Shown piece by piece: positions 21,609 to 31,051 of a DNA stretch of 64,000 nt (position 1 is its first letter; the number at the start of each line of letters is the position of its first letter). Position numbers and translations under genes: made by a program. This DNA is from Ignavibacteriales bacterium. Its GTDB lineage: Bacteria; Bacteroidota; Ignavibacteria; Ignavibacteriales; Ignavibacteriaceae. The stretch lies in the NCBI GenBank assembly GCA_012517155.1, contig JAAYVN010000121.1, positions 1-64,000 of the forward strand, given 5' to 3'. Under the pieces are notes generated by a model that was not told where the DNA came from, did not search any database, and saw only the letters and a program-made list of their open reading frames with translations.

Positions 21609-21932
21609 ATGAAAATAATAAAAAATGATTTAGTCGTTATCGTTGCAGGGAATGACAATGGAAAAACCGGAAAGGTGTTAAAAGTATTTCCTAAAGAAAG
21701 CAAGGTTATCGTTGAGGGTGTAAATTTAAGAAAAAGGCACACTAAGCCAACGCAAAAAAATCCTCAGGGGGGGATTGTTGAAAAAGAGGCTCCAATTCAT
21801 GTTTCAAACGTAATGATTCTTGATCCTAAGACAAAAGAACCAACAAGAATTGGTTCAAAAATCATTATTGACGAAAAGACCGGAAAAAAGAAGATAGCTC
21901 GAGTAAGCGTCGCTTCCGGTGAGATGTTTTAA
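21609..21932 (+). CDS. rplX: 50S ribosomal protein L24
   Basis: A 107-residue assembly-initiator protein with a KOW domain near the N-terminus ([18 protein letters not shown]). The [20 protein letters not shown] segment is conserved. It follows rplN by 19 bases. Confidence 0.95.
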   Translation: MKIIKNDLVVIVAGNDNGKTGKVLKVFPKESKVIVEGVNLRKRHTKPTQKNPQGGIVEKEAPIHVSNVMILDPKTKEPTRIGSKIIIDEKTGKKKIARVSVASGEMF

Positions 21933-21964
21933 TCAATTATCTTATTATTGAGGTTTTGTAAAAA

Positions 21965-22627
21965 ATGGCAGATAAAAAACAAAAAAGAGAAGCAACTCAA
22001 GCTAAAAAGGAAAAAACCGTTACTAAGGGCAAGGGTAAAGAAGAAGTGATAGAAAAGGGTGTGAAAATCCCTTGTAGGTTGCAGCTAGAGTATAAAAATG
22101 TAATAGTTCCAGCTTTATTGAAAAAATTAAATTACAAATCAATAATGCAAGTACCAAAGCTTGATAAAATTGTTGTAAATATGGGAGTTGGTGATGCAGT
22201 ACAAGATCCTAAGGTACTAGAAGAGGCCATAAAAGATATTGAAACTATAACCGGTCAGAAATCAAGTGTTAGGAAATCACGAAAAGCTATTTCAAATTTC
22301 AAGCTCAGAGAGGGAATGAGTATTGGAGTTATGGTTACTTTAAGAAAAGAAAAAATGTATGAATTCCTTGACCGTTTAGTAAACATAGCATTACCGCGAG
22401 TCAGAGACTTTCGGGGTCTTTCTGACAAGTCATTTGATGGACGAGGTAATTATACTCTCGGGATTAAGGAACAGATAGTTTTTCCGGAAATTAATGTTGA
22501 TAAAGTTGTTAAGGTTCTAGGTATGGACATTACTTTTGTAACCACTGCTAAAACCGACAGCGAAGCGTATGAATTATTAAGTGCATTTGGTTTTCCATTT
22601 AGGAAAAAAGAAATTCAAACAGTTTAA
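21965..22627 (+). CDS. rplE: 50S ribosomal protein L5 with basic N-terminal extension
   Basis: A 220-residue 5S rRNA-binding protein. The core is normal: [20 protein letters not shown], the [15 protein letters not shown] segment and [18 protein letters not shown]. Family members are usually about 180 residues. Here about 38 extra residues, mostly Lys, Glu and Ala, precede the core. ATG at 21965 has TTGAGG 12 bases upstream; a later start would cut into a leader with no obvious ribosome site. The extension's role is unknown. Confidence 0.94.
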   Translation: MADKKQKREATQAKKEKTVTKGKGKEEVIEKGVKIPCRLQLEYKNVIVPALLKKLNYKSIMQVPKLDKIVVNMGVGDAVQDPKVLEEAIKDIETITGQKSSVRKSRKAISNFKLREGMSIGVMVTLRKEKMYEFLDRLVNIALPRVRDFRGLSDKSFDGRGNYTLGIKEQIVFPEINVDKVVKVLGMDITFVTTAKTDSEAYELLSAFGFPFRKKEIQTV

Positions 22628-22635
22628 GAGGATTT

Positions 22636-22905
22636 ATGGCAAGGAAATGTCAGTTCGCTAAAGAAGATAGACGAAAAAAATTAGTAGAGAAATATAAGAA
22701 AATCCGGGAAGAGTTAAAGTCGAAGGGTGATTATGAGGGGTTGCAGAAACTTCCGAAGAATTCTTCTCCAGTAAGACTACATAACAGATGCCAGGTAACC
22801 GGACGTGCAAGGGGTTTTCACAGGAAATTCGGAATTTCGCGTTTGGTATTAAGGGAAAAAGCATTACGCGGAGAGATTCCGGGATTAAAGAAAGCAAGTT
22901 GGTAA
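22636..22905 (+). CDS. rpsN: 30S ribosomal protein S14 (zinc-independent form)
   Basis: An 89-residue protein of the 30S head. The long form lacks CxxC pairs, so it needs no zinc. It contains [23 protein letters not shown] and ends KKASW, both standard. It starts 8 bases after rplE, with GAGG upstream. Confidence 0.96.
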   Translation: MARKCQFAKEDRRKKLVEKYKKIREELKSKGDYEGLQKLPKNSSPVRLHNRCQVTGRARGFHRKFGISRLVLREKALRGEIPGLKKASW

Positions 22906-22916
22906 AGGAGTAAATT

Positions 22917-23312
22917 ATGGCAGTAACAGATCCTATTGCGGATTTCTTAACACAAATAAGAAACGCTGTAAAAGCTAATAAAAGAAAAGTTGAAATTCCA
23001 TCGAGTAAAATGAAGGTGGAAATTGCCGCTTTACTGAAAGAAAATAAATTTATTAGTGATTTTCAAGTTGTTGAAGATAACAAACAAAACTTAATTAAAA
23101 TTGCCTTGAAGTATACAAATGGAGTGTCCGCAATCACTGGATTGAAGAGGATTAGTTCTCCAGGTCTTAGGATTTATGCTAGACAGGATAAATTACCCCG
23201 AGTATTAAACGGATACGGGATGGCAATAATCTCAACCTCAAAGGGCTTGCGTTCAGACAAAAGAGCAAAAGCTGAAAAAGTAGGTGGTGAAGTAGTTTGT
23301 TATATTTGGTAA
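22917..23312 (+). CDS. rpsH: 30S ribosomal protein S8
   Basis: A 131-residue central-domain 16S rRNA binder, and the spc operon repressor in E. coli. [13 protein letters not shown] at the start and [17 protein letters not shown] plus GGEVVCYIW at the end are the family hallmarks. GGAG precedes ATG. Confidence 0.96.
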   Translation: MAVTDPIADFLTQIRNAVKANKRKVEIPSSKMKVEIAALLKENKFISDFQVVEDNKQNLIKIALKYTNGVSAITGLKRISSPGLRIYARQDKLPRVLNGYGMAIISTSKGLRSDKRAKAEKVGGEVVCYIW

Positions 23313-23333
23313 TATTAAGAACGGAGAAATAAA

Positions 23334-23873
23334 TTGTCAAGAATTGGAAAAAAACCAGTAGTTATACCACCTAAAGTTACGATAGACGTAAAAGGAAATA
23401 AACTGGTGGCAAAAGGACCGAAAGGAAATCTTGAGGCGAATTTTCATCCAAATATGAAAATAGATGTGCAGGATGGAATCATTTTAGTAACCAGACCTGA
23501 TGATTTGAAAGAAAACAAAGCGCTGCACGGACTTTCGAGAGCGCTCATACAGAATATTATAACAGGAGTATCTATCGGATATTCTAAAACGCTAGACATA
23601 GTCGGTGTCGGGTACAGGGTGGAACAAAAGGGTTCGGCTTTATTGATTAATATTGGGTATTCGCACCCAATTTACTTTATACCGCCTGAAGGCATAACTG
23701 TACAAGCAACAACAGCGACACAAATAGTTGTTTCAGGAATTGATAAAGAATTAGTAGGCGCGGTTGCAGCTAAAATCAGATCTTTCAGAAAACCTGAACC
23801 TTATAAAGGCAAGGGAATTAAATATTCAAATGAAGTTATTCGGCGTAAAGCTGGTAAGACTGCAGGCAAGTAA
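23334..23873 (+). CDS. rplF: 50S ribosomal protein L6
   Basis: A 179-residue protein near the sarcin-ricin loop. The start is TTG at 23334 with CGGAG upstream; it gives MSRIGKKPVVIPPKV, the normal N-terminus. The two repeated alpha/beta domains and the C-terminal KPEPYKGKGIKYSNE are complete. Confidence 0.96.
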   Translation: MSRIGKKPVVIPPKVTIDVKGNKLVAKGPKGNLEANFHPNMKIDVQDGIILVTRPDDLKENKALHGLSRALIQNIITGVSIGYSKTLDIVGVGYRVEQKGSALLINIGYSHPIYFIPPEGITVQATTATQIVVSGIDKELVGAVAAKIRSFRKPEPYKGKGIKYSNEVIRRKAGKTAGK

Positions 23874-23892
23874 TTAATTTTAAGAGGAAAAG

Positions 23893-24258
23893 ATGATTAC
23901 AAAAAAAACAAATTCAAGAGATAGGTCTAAAACGAAGATCAGAAAGAAAGTATTTGGTACAAAAGAGAAACCAAGATTATCTGTATACAGAAGTTTAAAT
24001 TATGTATACGGGCAACTGATTGATGATTTAGATGGAAAGACCTTGCTCACAGTATCATCACTGACAGGTGAGCTTAAAGAGGAATTAAAAAATATAAAGG
24101 GTAAAACCGCGAAGAGTAAGCTGGTGGGTAAATATCTGGCGCAAAAAGCAAAAGAGTTGGAAATAGAAGGGTGTATTTTTGATCGCAATGGGTTCAGATA
24201 TCATGGCCGCATAAAGGCTCTAGCAGAAGGTGCAAGAGAAGGCGGTTTAAAATTTTAA
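23893..24258 (+). CDS. rplR: 50S ribosomal protein L18
   Basis: A 121-residue 5S rRNA-binding protein. It has RKKVFGTKEKPRLSVYRSLNY near the start and ends DRNGFRYHGRIKALAEGAREGGLKF. The next 110 bases hold a tRNA-Gln gene instead of the usual direct step to rpsE. Confidence 0.95.
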   Translation: MITKKTNSRDRSKTKIRKKVFGTKEKPRLSVYRSLNYVYGQLIDDLDGKTLLTVSSLTGELKEELKNIKGKTAKSKLVGKYLAQKAKELEIEGCIFDRNGFRYHGRIKALAEGAREGGLKF

Positions 24259-24265
24259 TAATGAG

Positions 24266-24339
24266 TGCCGGATCGTCTAATGGTAGGACAGCGGCCTTTG
24301 GAGCCGTATGTAGAGGTTCAAATCCTCTTCCGGCAGCCA
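24266..24339 (+). tRNA. tRNA-Gln (TTG anticodon) inside the spc operon
   Basis: Acceptor TGCCGGA pairs with TCCGGCA, the D arm is GTCTAATGGTAGGAC, the anticodon arm is GCGGC-CTTTGGA-GCCGT and the T arm is AGAGG-TTCAAAT-CCTCT, with discriminator G at 24336 and an encoded CCA at 24337-24339. The anticodon TTG reads CAA. The gene is 7 bases after the rplR stop and 29 bases before rpsE, on the same strand. It must be cut out of the ribosomal transcript or have its own promoter. Confidence 0.95.
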
Positions 24340-24368
24340 AAGAAAAAATTAGTATAATGGAGTAAAGG

Positions 24369-24875
24369 TTGAAAACAATAAAGTCAACAGAGATTGAAGG
24401 ATTAAAAGAAAAAGTTGTAAGTATTAACCGGGTTGCCAAAGTTGTTAAAGGTGGACGACGATTTGGTTTTAATGCAATCGTTGTAGTGGGTAACGGCGCT
24501 GGTGTTGTCGGAGTTGGGTTGGGGAAGGCTAGCGAAGTGACCAGTGCGATAGCAAAGGGTATTGACGATGCCAAGAAAAATTTAGTTGTCGTCCCGATTC
24601 ATAAAAGCACTGTCCCTCATGAAATTATTGGGAAATTCGGTGCTGGAAAAGTTCTAATCAAACCCGCCACACCAGGAACGGGATTGATTGCAGGTGGCGG
24701 AGTAAGAATGGTATTGGAAGCTGCTGGTGTGCAGGATGTGCTAACGAAATCTCTTGGATCCAGCAATCCCCATAATCAGGTTAAAGCAACATTAAATGCA
24801 TTGATTAATTTAATTGATGCGAAGACAATGGCACATAAGCGAGCCATGACCATTAACGAATTGTTTCAAGGATAG
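24369..24875 (+). CDS. rpsE: 30S ribosomal protein S5
   Basis: A 168-residue decoding-fidelity protein. The start is TTG at 24369 with GGAGTAAAGG just upstream. The double-stranded RNA-binding domain has [18 protein letters not shown], and the C-terminal domain has [19 protein letters not shown] and GSSNPHN. The length is usual. Confidence 0.95.
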   Translation: MKTIKSTEIEGLKEKVVSINRVAKVVKGGRRFGFNAIVVVGNGAGVVGVGLGKASEVTSAIAKGIDDAKKNLVVVPIHKSTVPHEIIGKFGAGKVLIKPATPGTGLIAGGGVRMVLEAAGVQDVLTKSLGSSNPHNQVKATLNALINLIDAKTMAHKRAMTINELFQG

Positions 24876-24888
24876 ATAAGGATTCAGA

Positions 24889-25077
24889 ATGCCTGTAAAA
24901 TTAAAAATAACGCAAATCAGAAGTATTATTGATAGACCAGTCCGACAAAAGAGAACTATTGAAGCATTAGGGCTAGGACGTCCCAATTATACTGTCATGC
25001 ATAATGACACTCCCCAGATTCGAGGGATGATCAAAAAAGTAACTCATTTGTTAAAAGTTGAAGAAATTAAAGAATAG
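24889..25077 (+). CDS. rpmD: 50S ribosomal protein L30
   Basis: A 62-residue small L30. It has KLKITQIRSIIDRPVRQKRTIEALGL and the later MHNDTPQIRGMIKKVTHLL, both typical. It is 13 bases after rpsE. Confidence 0.94.
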   Translation: MPVKLKITQIRSIIDRPVRQKRTIEALGLGRPNYTVMHNDTPQIRGMIKKVTHLLKVEEIKE

Positions 25078-25088
25078 TAAGGTTAAAT

Positions 25089-25547
25089 ATGGATTTTCTT
25101 AGCAAACTAAAATACGCAGAAGGATCACGAAAAAAGAAAAAAAGAGTGGGCCGAGGAGAAGGTTCTGGTCATGGAGGACAAGCTACCAGAGGTATGAATG
25201 GTCAAATGTCCCGCTCGGGTGCTAAGCACAGAGCATGGTTCGAAGGTGGACAGATGCCGCTCCAGAGGCGAGTACCCAAGTATGGATTTACTAGTCCTTT
25301 TAAAATTTATTACCAAGTTATTAATGTGAGTGATCTTCAGAAAGTAATTGAGACAAAAAAAACCAATGAAACGGAATTCAATTCTGAAGTTTTACACAAA
25401 CTTGGTTTAATCAAGTCAAAGAACAAACCCATAAAAGTATTGGGTAATGGCAATTTAAAAATAAAAGTGAATTTAGAAGTAAATGCCTGCAGCAATTCAG
25501 CGAAAGAAAAAGTTGAAGCTCAAGGTGGTACAATAAAATTAGTATAA
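25089..25547 (+). CDS. rplO: 50S ribosomal protein L15
   Basis: A 152-residue protein with the glycine- and arginine-rich N-terminal extension that threads through rRNA (KKRVGRGEGSGHGGQATRG) and GGQMPLQRRVPKYGF. The globular C-terminus ends EAQGGTIKLV. It precedes secY by 7 bases. Confidence 0.95.
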   Translation: MDFLSKLKYAEGSRKKKKRVGRGEGSGHGGQATRGMNGQMSRSGAKHRAWFEGGQMPLQRRVPKYGFTSPFKIYYQVINVSDLQKVIETKKTNETEFNSEVLHKLGLIKSKNKPIKVLGNGNLKIKVNLEVNACSNSAKEKVEAQGGTIKLV

Positions 25548-25554
25548 GGTAGAA

Positions 25555-26889
25555 ATGGCTACAATAACCGAAACATTTCGCAATATTTTCAAGATTCATG
25601 AATTAAGGCAGAGAGTACTTTATACTCTTTTAATTCTTTTTCTTGTTAGAGTTGGAGCACATATCACAATACCAGGCGTGGATGCAGTGCAGCTATCTGC
25701 AGCTATGGAAAATCAAACTTCAGATAATTTATTCGGTCTATATGATCTATTTGTCGGAGGGGCGTTTTCAAATGCCGCAATTTTTGCTCTGGGGATCATG
25801 CCATACATCAGTGCATCGATAATTCTTCAATTATTAGGCGCTGTTGTTCCTTATTTCCAGAAATTGCAACAAGAAGGGGAAGAGGGACGTAAGAAAATAA
25901 CTCAACTTACAAGATACGGTACTGTTGTTATTTCGGCAATGCAGGCTTGGGGAATTACAATCAGACTTAATAACATGGATGTTGCCGGAGTACCTATAAT
26001 TCCGGAAGCGGTTCAAGGTTTTGGATGGGTAATATCAAGCATTATTATTTTGACCGCCGGTACTGTATTCATGATGTGGCTTGGCGAACAAATAACTGAG
26101 AAGGGAATAGGAAATGGAATATCCCTTATAATTTTTATTGGTATAATTGACCGATTCCCATATGCTATTCTTGATGAGTACAGATTGATCTCATCAGAAG
26201 CAAGAAGTTTGATTATTGAAATTGTTATTCTTGTTCTCATGTTTTTTATTATTGCCGGTGTGGTACTGGTTACTCAAGGAACGAGACGAATTCCGGTTCA
26301 ATATGCAAAGAGAGTGGTTGGAAGAAAGGTTTATGGTGGAGTTACTCAATACATACCGTTACGAGTAAATACAGCCGGAGTTATGCCTATAATATTTGCA
26401 CAATCGATCATGTTTATTCCGAACACGATTCTATCATTTTTCCCGGATAATGAATTTTTACAGACAATTGCAACGTATTTTCATTATCAGGCGCCATTAT
26501 ATTCTATCATTTATGCCCTGATGATAATTTTCTTTACTTACTTCTATACTGCTATTGCATTCAATCCAAAGGATGTAGCTGACAATATGAAAAAGCAGGG
26601 AGGATTTATTCCAGGTATAAGACCGGGAAAGCAAACATCAGAGTTCATTGATAATATTTTAACTAAAATCACGCTACCGGGATCCATATTTTTAGCAATC
26701 ATAGCAATACTACCCTCATTTGTTTCGGGTTTTGGAGTTTCTGGACAATTCGCGCAATTCTTCGGAGGCACAAGTCTTCTAATCGTTGTTGGCGTAGCAT
26801 TGGACACACTTCAGCAAATAGAGTCCCATTTACTCATGAGGCATTATGACGGTTTTATGAAGAGCGGTAAAATTAAAGGACGTAGATAG
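25555..26889 (+). CDS. secY: Protein translocase subunit SecY
   Basis: A 444-residue inner-membrane channel with about ten hydrophobic helices. It has ELRQRVLYTLLILFLVRVGAHI at helix 1 (partial: RVLYTLLILFLVRVGAHI), GIMPYISASIILQLL, GNGISLIIFIGI and the cytosolic loop RRIPVQYAKRVVGRK. It pairs with SecE at 693-875. No adk follows, unlike in many bacteria; map comes next after 2 bases. Confidence 0.97.
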   Translation: MATITETFRNIFKIHELRQRVLYTLLILFLVRVGAHITIPGVDAVQLSAAMENQTSDNLFGLYDLFVGGAFSNAAIFALGIMPYISASIILQLLGAVVPYFQKLQQEGEEGRKKITQLTRYGTVVISAMQAWGITIRLNNMDVAGVPIIPEAVQGFGWVISSIIILTAGTVFMMWLGEQITEKGIGNGISLIIFIGIIDRFPYAILDEYRLISSEARSLIIEIVILVLMFFIIAGVVLVTQGTRRIPVQYAKRVVGRKVYGGVTQYIPLRVNTAGVMPIIFAQSIMFIPNTILSFFPDNEFLQTIATYFHYQAPLYSIIYALMIIFFTYFYTAIAFNPKDVADNMKKQGGFIPGIRPGKQTSEFIDNILTKITLPGSIFLAIIAILPSFVSGFGVSGQFAQFFGGTSLLIVVGVALDTLQQIESHLLMRHYDGFMKSGKIKGRR

Positions 26890-26891
26890 AA

Positions 26892-27653
26892 TTGATTCTT
26901 ATAAAAACAATAAAAGAAATTGATTTTATAAGAGAAAGTTGTAAAATTGTAGCACAAACATTAGAGACAGTAAAAAAGAATGCTTATGTGGGTGTTACAA
27001 CTAAAGAGTTGGACATGATAGCAGAAGATTTTATTGAGTCCAAAAGTGGTAAGGCAGCATTCAAGGGATATAGACAAAGAGGAACTCCACCATTCCCTTC
27101 GGCCTTGTGTATTTCGATAAATGAAGAAGTTGTTCATGGAATCCCTTCTTCTAGAAAACTGAAAGACGGAGATATTGTTTCGATCGATGTTGGGGTCTTG
27201 AAAGAAGGTTATTATGGTGACGCAGCTTTATCGTTTATAGTCGGGAGTGTGAAACCGGAATGTGAAAGATTGTTACAAATAACAGAAGAGTCCTTGTACA
27301 AAGGAATCGAAGAAGCTAGATGTGATAACCGTGTTGAGGATATTTCATTTGCTATTCAGGATCATGTTGAAGCTAACGGTTATTCAGTTGTGCGAGAATT
27401 GACCGGGCATGGTGTCGGTAGGTTTTTGCACGAGGACCCGTCAATTCCAAATTTTGGTAAAAAAGGAAGGGGATCGAAACTTAGATCAGGTATGACATTA
27501 GCAATTGAACCAATGGTAAATATGGGGAAAAAAGGAGTTCATGTAAAAGACGATGGTTGGACAATAGCTGCCAGCGACGGACTTCCGTCAGCACATTTTG
27601 AACATACAATATTGGTGGCAAATAAAGAAGCGGAAATTTTAACAGTAACTTAA
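26892..27653 (+). CDS. map: Methionine aminopeptidase, type I
   Basis: A 253-residue metalloenzyme that removes the initiator methionine. The metal-site segments are [16 protein letters not shown] (two Asp), [15 protein letters not shown] (His) and LAIEPM and HFEHTILV (Glu). The start is TTG at 26892, 2 bases after secY; no strong ribosome site is visible, so translation may be coupled to secY. Confidence 0.95.
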   Translation: MILIKTIKEIDFIRESCKIVAQTLETVKKNAYVGVTTKELDMIAEDFIESKSGKAAFKGYRQRGTPPFPSALCISINEEVVHGIPSSRKLKDGDIVSIDVGVLKEGYYGDAALSFIVGSVKPECERLLQITEESLYKGIEEARCDNRVEDISFAIQDHVEANGYSVVRELTGHGVGRFLHEDPSIPNFGKKGRGSKLRSGMTLAIEPMVNMGKKGVHVKDDGWTIAASDGLPSAHFEHTILVANKEAEILTVT

Positions 27654-27654
27654 A

Positions 27655-27873
27655 ATGGCAAAACAAGGACCTATAAAAGTTGATGGAGTGATTATTGAAA
27701 CTTTGCCAAATGCTCATTTTAATGTGAGGTTGGACAATGGTCATGAAATCCTTGCTCATATATCGGGCAAGATGAGGATGCATTTTATCAAGATACTTGT
27801 AGGTGATAAAGTTTCGGTGGAGTTATCACCATATGATTTAACAAAAGGTAGGATTACCTACCGTTACAAATGA
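27655..27873 (+). CDS. infA: Translation initiation factor IF-1
   Basis: A 72-residue OB-fold factor that blocks the A site during initiation. The segments [34 protein letters not shown] and [13 protein letters not shown] match the family. ATG follows the map stop by one base, so the genes are probably translated together. Confidence 0.96.
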   Translation: MAKQGPIKVDGVIIETLPNAHFNVRLDNGHEILAHISGKMRMHFIKILVGDKVSVELSPYDLTKGRITYRYK

Positions 27874-27883
27874 CGGAGAAAAA

Positions 27884-27997
27884 ATGAAAGTAAGATCTTC
27901 AGTGAAGAAAATTTGTGATAATTGTAAAATAATTAAAAGAAAAGGCGTTGTTAGGGTTATTTGTAAGAATCCTAAACATAAACAGCGTCAAGGATAA
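27884..27997 (+). CDS. rpmJ: 50S ribosomal protein L36
   Basis: A 37-residue protein: ATG at 27884 after GGAGAAAA, TAA at 27995-27997. It reads [17 protein letters not shown], then a basic stretch, then [11 protein letters not shown]. The CxxC...CxxxxH zinc ribbon is intact. It lies between infA and rpsM, as in most bacteria. Confidence 0.95.
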   Translation: MKVRSSVKKICDNCKIIKRKGVVRVICKNPKHKQRQG

Positions 27998-28018
27998 AAA
28001 TATAAAGGAGAATAATCA

Positions 28019-28402
28019 TTGGCTCGTATAGCAGGTGTTGATTTACCCAAAAACAAGAAAGTATTTTTCGGACTTCAGTATATATTTGGAGTCGGTCCTC
28101 AAATAGCAAAATCCATTTTAGAAAAAGCTAAAGTCGACCCTGATAAGAAGATCAGCAGTTTGACTGAAGAGGAAGTAGCCGAAATTCGATCTATTATTCA
28201 AGCAGATTATAAAGTTGAAGGAGCGTTGCGAAGTGAAGTCCAGCAGAACATAAAGAGATTAATGGACGTTGGATGTTATCGCGGATTAAGACACAGACGC
28301 GGACTCCCTGCAAACGGACAAAGGACTCGAACCAATTCAAGAACAAGAAAAGGTAAGAGGAAAACAGTTGCGGGCAAGAAGAAAACACCAACTAAGAAAT
28401 AA
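28019..28402 (+). CDS. rpsM: 30S ribosomal protein S13
   Basis: A 127-residue head protein bridging to the 50S subunit. The start is TTG at 28019 with AAGGAG upstream; [14 protein letters not shown] is the family N-terminus. [28 protein letters not shown] is intact in parts ([16 protein letters not shown]). The Lys-rich end contacts P-site tRNA. Confidence 0.96.
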   Translation: MARIAGVDLPKNKKVFFGLQYIFGVGPQIAKSILEKAKVDPDKKISSLTEEEVAEIRSIIQADYKVEGALRSEVQQNIKRLMDVGCYRGLRHRRGLPANGQRTRTNSRTRKGKRKTVAGKKKTPTKK

Positions 28403-28429
28403 AAAGTGAAGATAGCGGAGGAATAAGTT

Positions 28430-28816
28430 TTGGCAAAATCAGTAAAAAAAACAAAAAAGAAAAGTGTTGTTGATGCAAATGGAATTGCAACTATCAAAGC
28501 TACATTTAACAATGTACTTGTAACACTTACGGATATATACGGAAACACGATTTCTTGGTCATCAGCCGGGCGTAATGGATTCAAGGGCTCCAGGAAAAAC
28601 ACTCCATATGCTGCTCAGGTAACGGCTGAAGCTGCTGCGAAAGAGGCATATGATCTTGGACTCAGAAGAGTTGAAGTAAGAGTTAAAGGACCAGGATCAG
28701 GAAGAGAATCAGCTATCAGAGCTATAAACACTGCTGGGATTGAAATATCGGCAATTAAAGATGTGACGCCGATCCCACATAACGGTTGCAGACCACCTAA
28801 AAGAAGAAGAGTTTAA
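28430..28816 (+). CDS. rpsK: 30S ribosomal protein S11
   Basis: A 128-residue platform protein. The start is TTG at 28430 with GGAGG upstream. It has [17 protein letters not shown] and [13 protein letters not shown], and ends [18 protein letters not shown], which is standard. Confidence 0.96.
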   Translation: MAKSVKKTKKKSVVDANGIATIKATFNNVLVTLTDIYGNTISWSSAGRNGFKGSRKNTPYAAQVTAEAAAKEAYDLGLRRVEVRVKGPGSGRESAIRAINTAGIEISAIKDVTPIPHNGCRPPKRRRV

Positions 28817-28835
28817 ATTCGGAGAATTAAAATAA

Positions 28836-29462
28836 ATGGCTAGATATATTGGATCAGTTTGTAAGTTGTGCAGAAGAGAAAAACAAAAGTTATTCTTAAA
28901 AGGACAGAAATGTTTATCAGAAAAATGTCCTGTCGAAAAGAAAAACTATCCTCCAGGACAACATGGACTTTCTAGAAGAAGTAAAATATCAGAGTATGGA
29001 ATTCAGCTCAGAGAGAAGCAGAAAATCAAGAGACAATATGGACTTCTGGAAACGCAGTTTAGGAATTATTTTGAACAAGCGGATAAAGCAAAAGGGAGAA
29101 CAGGCGAAAACCTGGTAAAAATTCTTGAAAAACGCCTAGATAATGTTGTTTATCGTCTTGGATTTGCCCCATCAAGAAAATCTGCTCGTCAGATAATCAA
29201 ACATAGACATATACTGGTAAATAATAAATTGGTAGATGTGCCATCATATTTGCTAATGCCAGGCGACGTTATTAAAATAAAGGAAAAAAGTAAAAAACTG
29301 GATTTAATTCATGATTCTTTAAAGAAAGTTAAGGAGCACATTTATCCATGGTTGAGTGTTGATAAAGCAAATTTATCCGGTACTTTTCTCCAGGTTCCTG
29401 AAAGAAGTGAAGTTCCATTAAATGCGAACGAGCAGTTTGTAGTCGAGCTTTATTCCAAATAA
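28836..29462 (+). CDS. rpsD: 30S ribosomal protein S4
   Basis: A 208-residue primary 16S rRNA binder. The N-terminus carries the four-cysteine zinc form (CKLC, then CLSEKC). The S4 RNA-binding domain has [20 protein letters not shown]. It sits between rpsK and rpoA. Confidence 0.96.
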   Translation: MARYIGSVCKLCRREKQKLFLKGQKCLSEKCPVEKKNYPPGQHGLSRRSKISEYGIQLREKQKIKRQYGLLETQFRNYFEQADKAKGRTGENLVKILEKRLDNVVYRLGFAPSRKSARQIIKHRHILVNNKLVDVPSYLLMPGDVIKIKEKSKKLDLIHDSLKKVKEHIYPWLSVDKANLSGTFLQVPERSEVPLNANEQFVVELYSK

Positions 29463-29492
29463 TTTATAATTAAGTAATTATAGGAAATAAAA

Positions 29493-30488
29493 ATGAGCGT
29501 ATTAAATCTTAAGATGCCTGAAAGCGTAGTACTGGAAGAGACTACATTCAGCAGTACATACGGTAAATTTACTGTTCAACCTCTTGAAAGAGGTTTTGGA
29601 GTTACACTGGCAAACTCCTTAAGAAGAGTACTTTTATCGTCCCTTCCCGGTGCTGCAATAATTGCGGTGAAATTTAGTTCGGTGCTCCACGAATTTTCTA
29701 CTATTCCAGGAGTTGTGGAAGATGTGGCAGAGATTATTCTAAATCTTAAACAAGTGAGAATTAAGCTTTTAAATAAAAAACCAAACAAAATTGATATTTC
29801 TTTAAATGGTTCTCATAACTTTACAGCAGCAGATTTACAAAAACATAGTGCTGATATTGAGGTCCTGAATCCAGATTTACACATTGCGACATTAAATGAA
29901 AATGCTAAATTTGAAATTGAATTAAGGATAGGCAGAGGGAAGGGTTATGTCCCATCAGTTGAGAATAAATCACCTGAATTTACAATCGGTGTTATTCCGA
30001 TGGATGCCGTCTATACACCGATAAAGAATGTGAAATATGAAATTGAAAATGTTCGAATTGGTGATAAAAATGATTTTGAAAAGTTAACTCTAGAAATATT
30101 TACTGACGGATCAATATCACCTGATGATGCGCTTTCCCAATCCGCAAAAATTATCAGAGATCATATTCAATTATTTATAAATCTTGACTTAGAGCCGGAA
30201 GAAAAGCAAGCAGAATCCAAAAAAGATACGGAAAAGGAAAGAGTTAAAAGAATACTTTTAACAAATGTTGATGACCTAGAACTAAGTGTAAGAGCTCACA
30301 ATTGTTTAAAGGCGGCTAATATTAAAAACATTGCCGAATTAGTGAAGAGAGAAGAAAGCGAGATGTTAAAGTTTCGTAATTTCGGAAGGAAATCATTATC
30401 GGAATTGTCTGCGATAATTGAAAATCTTGGGCTCGAATTTGGAATGGATGTTGACAAATACTTAATCGATGAAACAGAATCACAATAA
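29493..30488 (+). CDS. rpoA: DNA-directed RNA polymerase subunit alpha
   Basis: A 331-residue assembly subunit of RNA polymerase. The N-terminal dimerization domain (about 1-235) includes RGFGVTLANSLRRVLLSS. A Glu/Lys-rich linker follows, then the C-terminal DNA-contact domain (about 255-325) with LELSVRAHNCLKAANI and FGRKSLSELSAII. It is followed by rplQ, the standard end of the alpha operon. Confidence 0.97.
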   Translation: MSVLNLKMPESVVLEETTFSSTYGKFTVQPLERGFGVTLANSLRRVLLSSLPGAAIIAVKFSSVLHEFSTIPGVVEDVAEIILNLKQVRIKLLNKKPNKIDISLNGSHNFTAADLQKHSADIEVLNPDLHIATLNENAKFEIELRIGRGKGYVPSVENKSPEFTIGVIPMDAVYTPIKNVKYEIENVRIGDKNDFEKLTLEIFTDGSISPDDALSQSAKIIRDHIQLFINLDLEPEEKQAESKKDTEKERVKRILLTNVDDLELSVRAHNCLKAANIKNIAELVKREESEMLKFRNFGRKSLSELSAIIENLGLEFGMDVDKYLIDETESQ

Positions 30489-30504
30489 ATCATAAAGGCT
30501 TTAT

Positions 30505-30993
30505 ATGAGACACAAAGTTAAAGGAGTGAAATTAAACAGAACAGCGAGTCATAGAAAGGCTCTTATGAGGAATCTGGCTACCTCTTTAATAAAACACAAA
30601 AGAATAAAAACCACTTTAGCAAAAGCAAAAGCACTAAAAGTTTATATTGAACCAATCATCACTAAAGCAAAAGAGAATGATCTTAGTGCGAAAAAATATG
30701 TAATGGAACTTATTAAAGAAAAAGATGTTGTAAAAACTCTTTTTAATGAAGTGGTGGAAACTGTTAGTGAAAGAAAAGGCGGCTATACGCGAGTTGTAAA
30801 ACTTGGACAACGATTAGGAGATGCTGCTGAAATGGCGATAATTGAATTGGTTGATTATAATGAAGCTGCAAATTTGAAGGCAGCCGAGTCAAAGGAGAAG
30901 AAAGAAGCCAAAGCTAAAGAGAAAAAGGAAAAGAAGACAGAGGAAACAGAAGAGGCTAACATTGTGGAAGAGAAATCCTCTAAAAAGAAATAA
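30505..30993 (+). CDS. rplQ: 50S ribosomal protein L17 with charged C-terminal tail
   Basis: A 162-residue protein near the tunnel exit. The core begins MRHKVKGVKLNRTASHRKAL and has KRIKTTLAKAKALK and GGYTRVVKLGQRLGDAAEMA. After about residue 125 there is a tail of about 35 Lys and Glu residues, an extension seen in some other bacteria. A strong terminator follows at 31015. Confidence 0.95.
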   Translation: MRHKVKGVKLNRTASHRKALMRNLATSLIKHKRIKTTLAKAKALKVYIEPIITKAKENDLSAKKYVMELIKEKDVVKTLFNEVVETVSERKGGYTRVVKLGQRLGDAAEMAIIELVDYNEAANLKAAESKEKKEAKAKEKKEKKTEETEEANIVEEKSSKKK

Positions 30994-31014
30994 TTTATAA
31001 ATGACCTTAAGTAA

Positions 31015-31051
31015 AGAGTAATCCTGAAGAAACGGATTACTCTTTTTTTTT
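31015..31051 (+). terminator. Rho-independent terminator after rplQ
   Basis: AGAGTAATCC (31015-31024) pairs perfectly with GGATTACTCT (31034-31043) around a 9-base loop and is followed by an uninterrupted T-run to 31051. It is the strongest terminator in the window and ends the S10-spc-alpha run. The engB start codon ATG begins at 31052, directly after the T-run. Confidence 0.9.

Noticed and set aside
24266-24339. Genomic island inserted at tRNA-Gln
   Set aside because: The genes on both sides are normal spc-operon members with no integrase, repeated attachment site or base-composition change.
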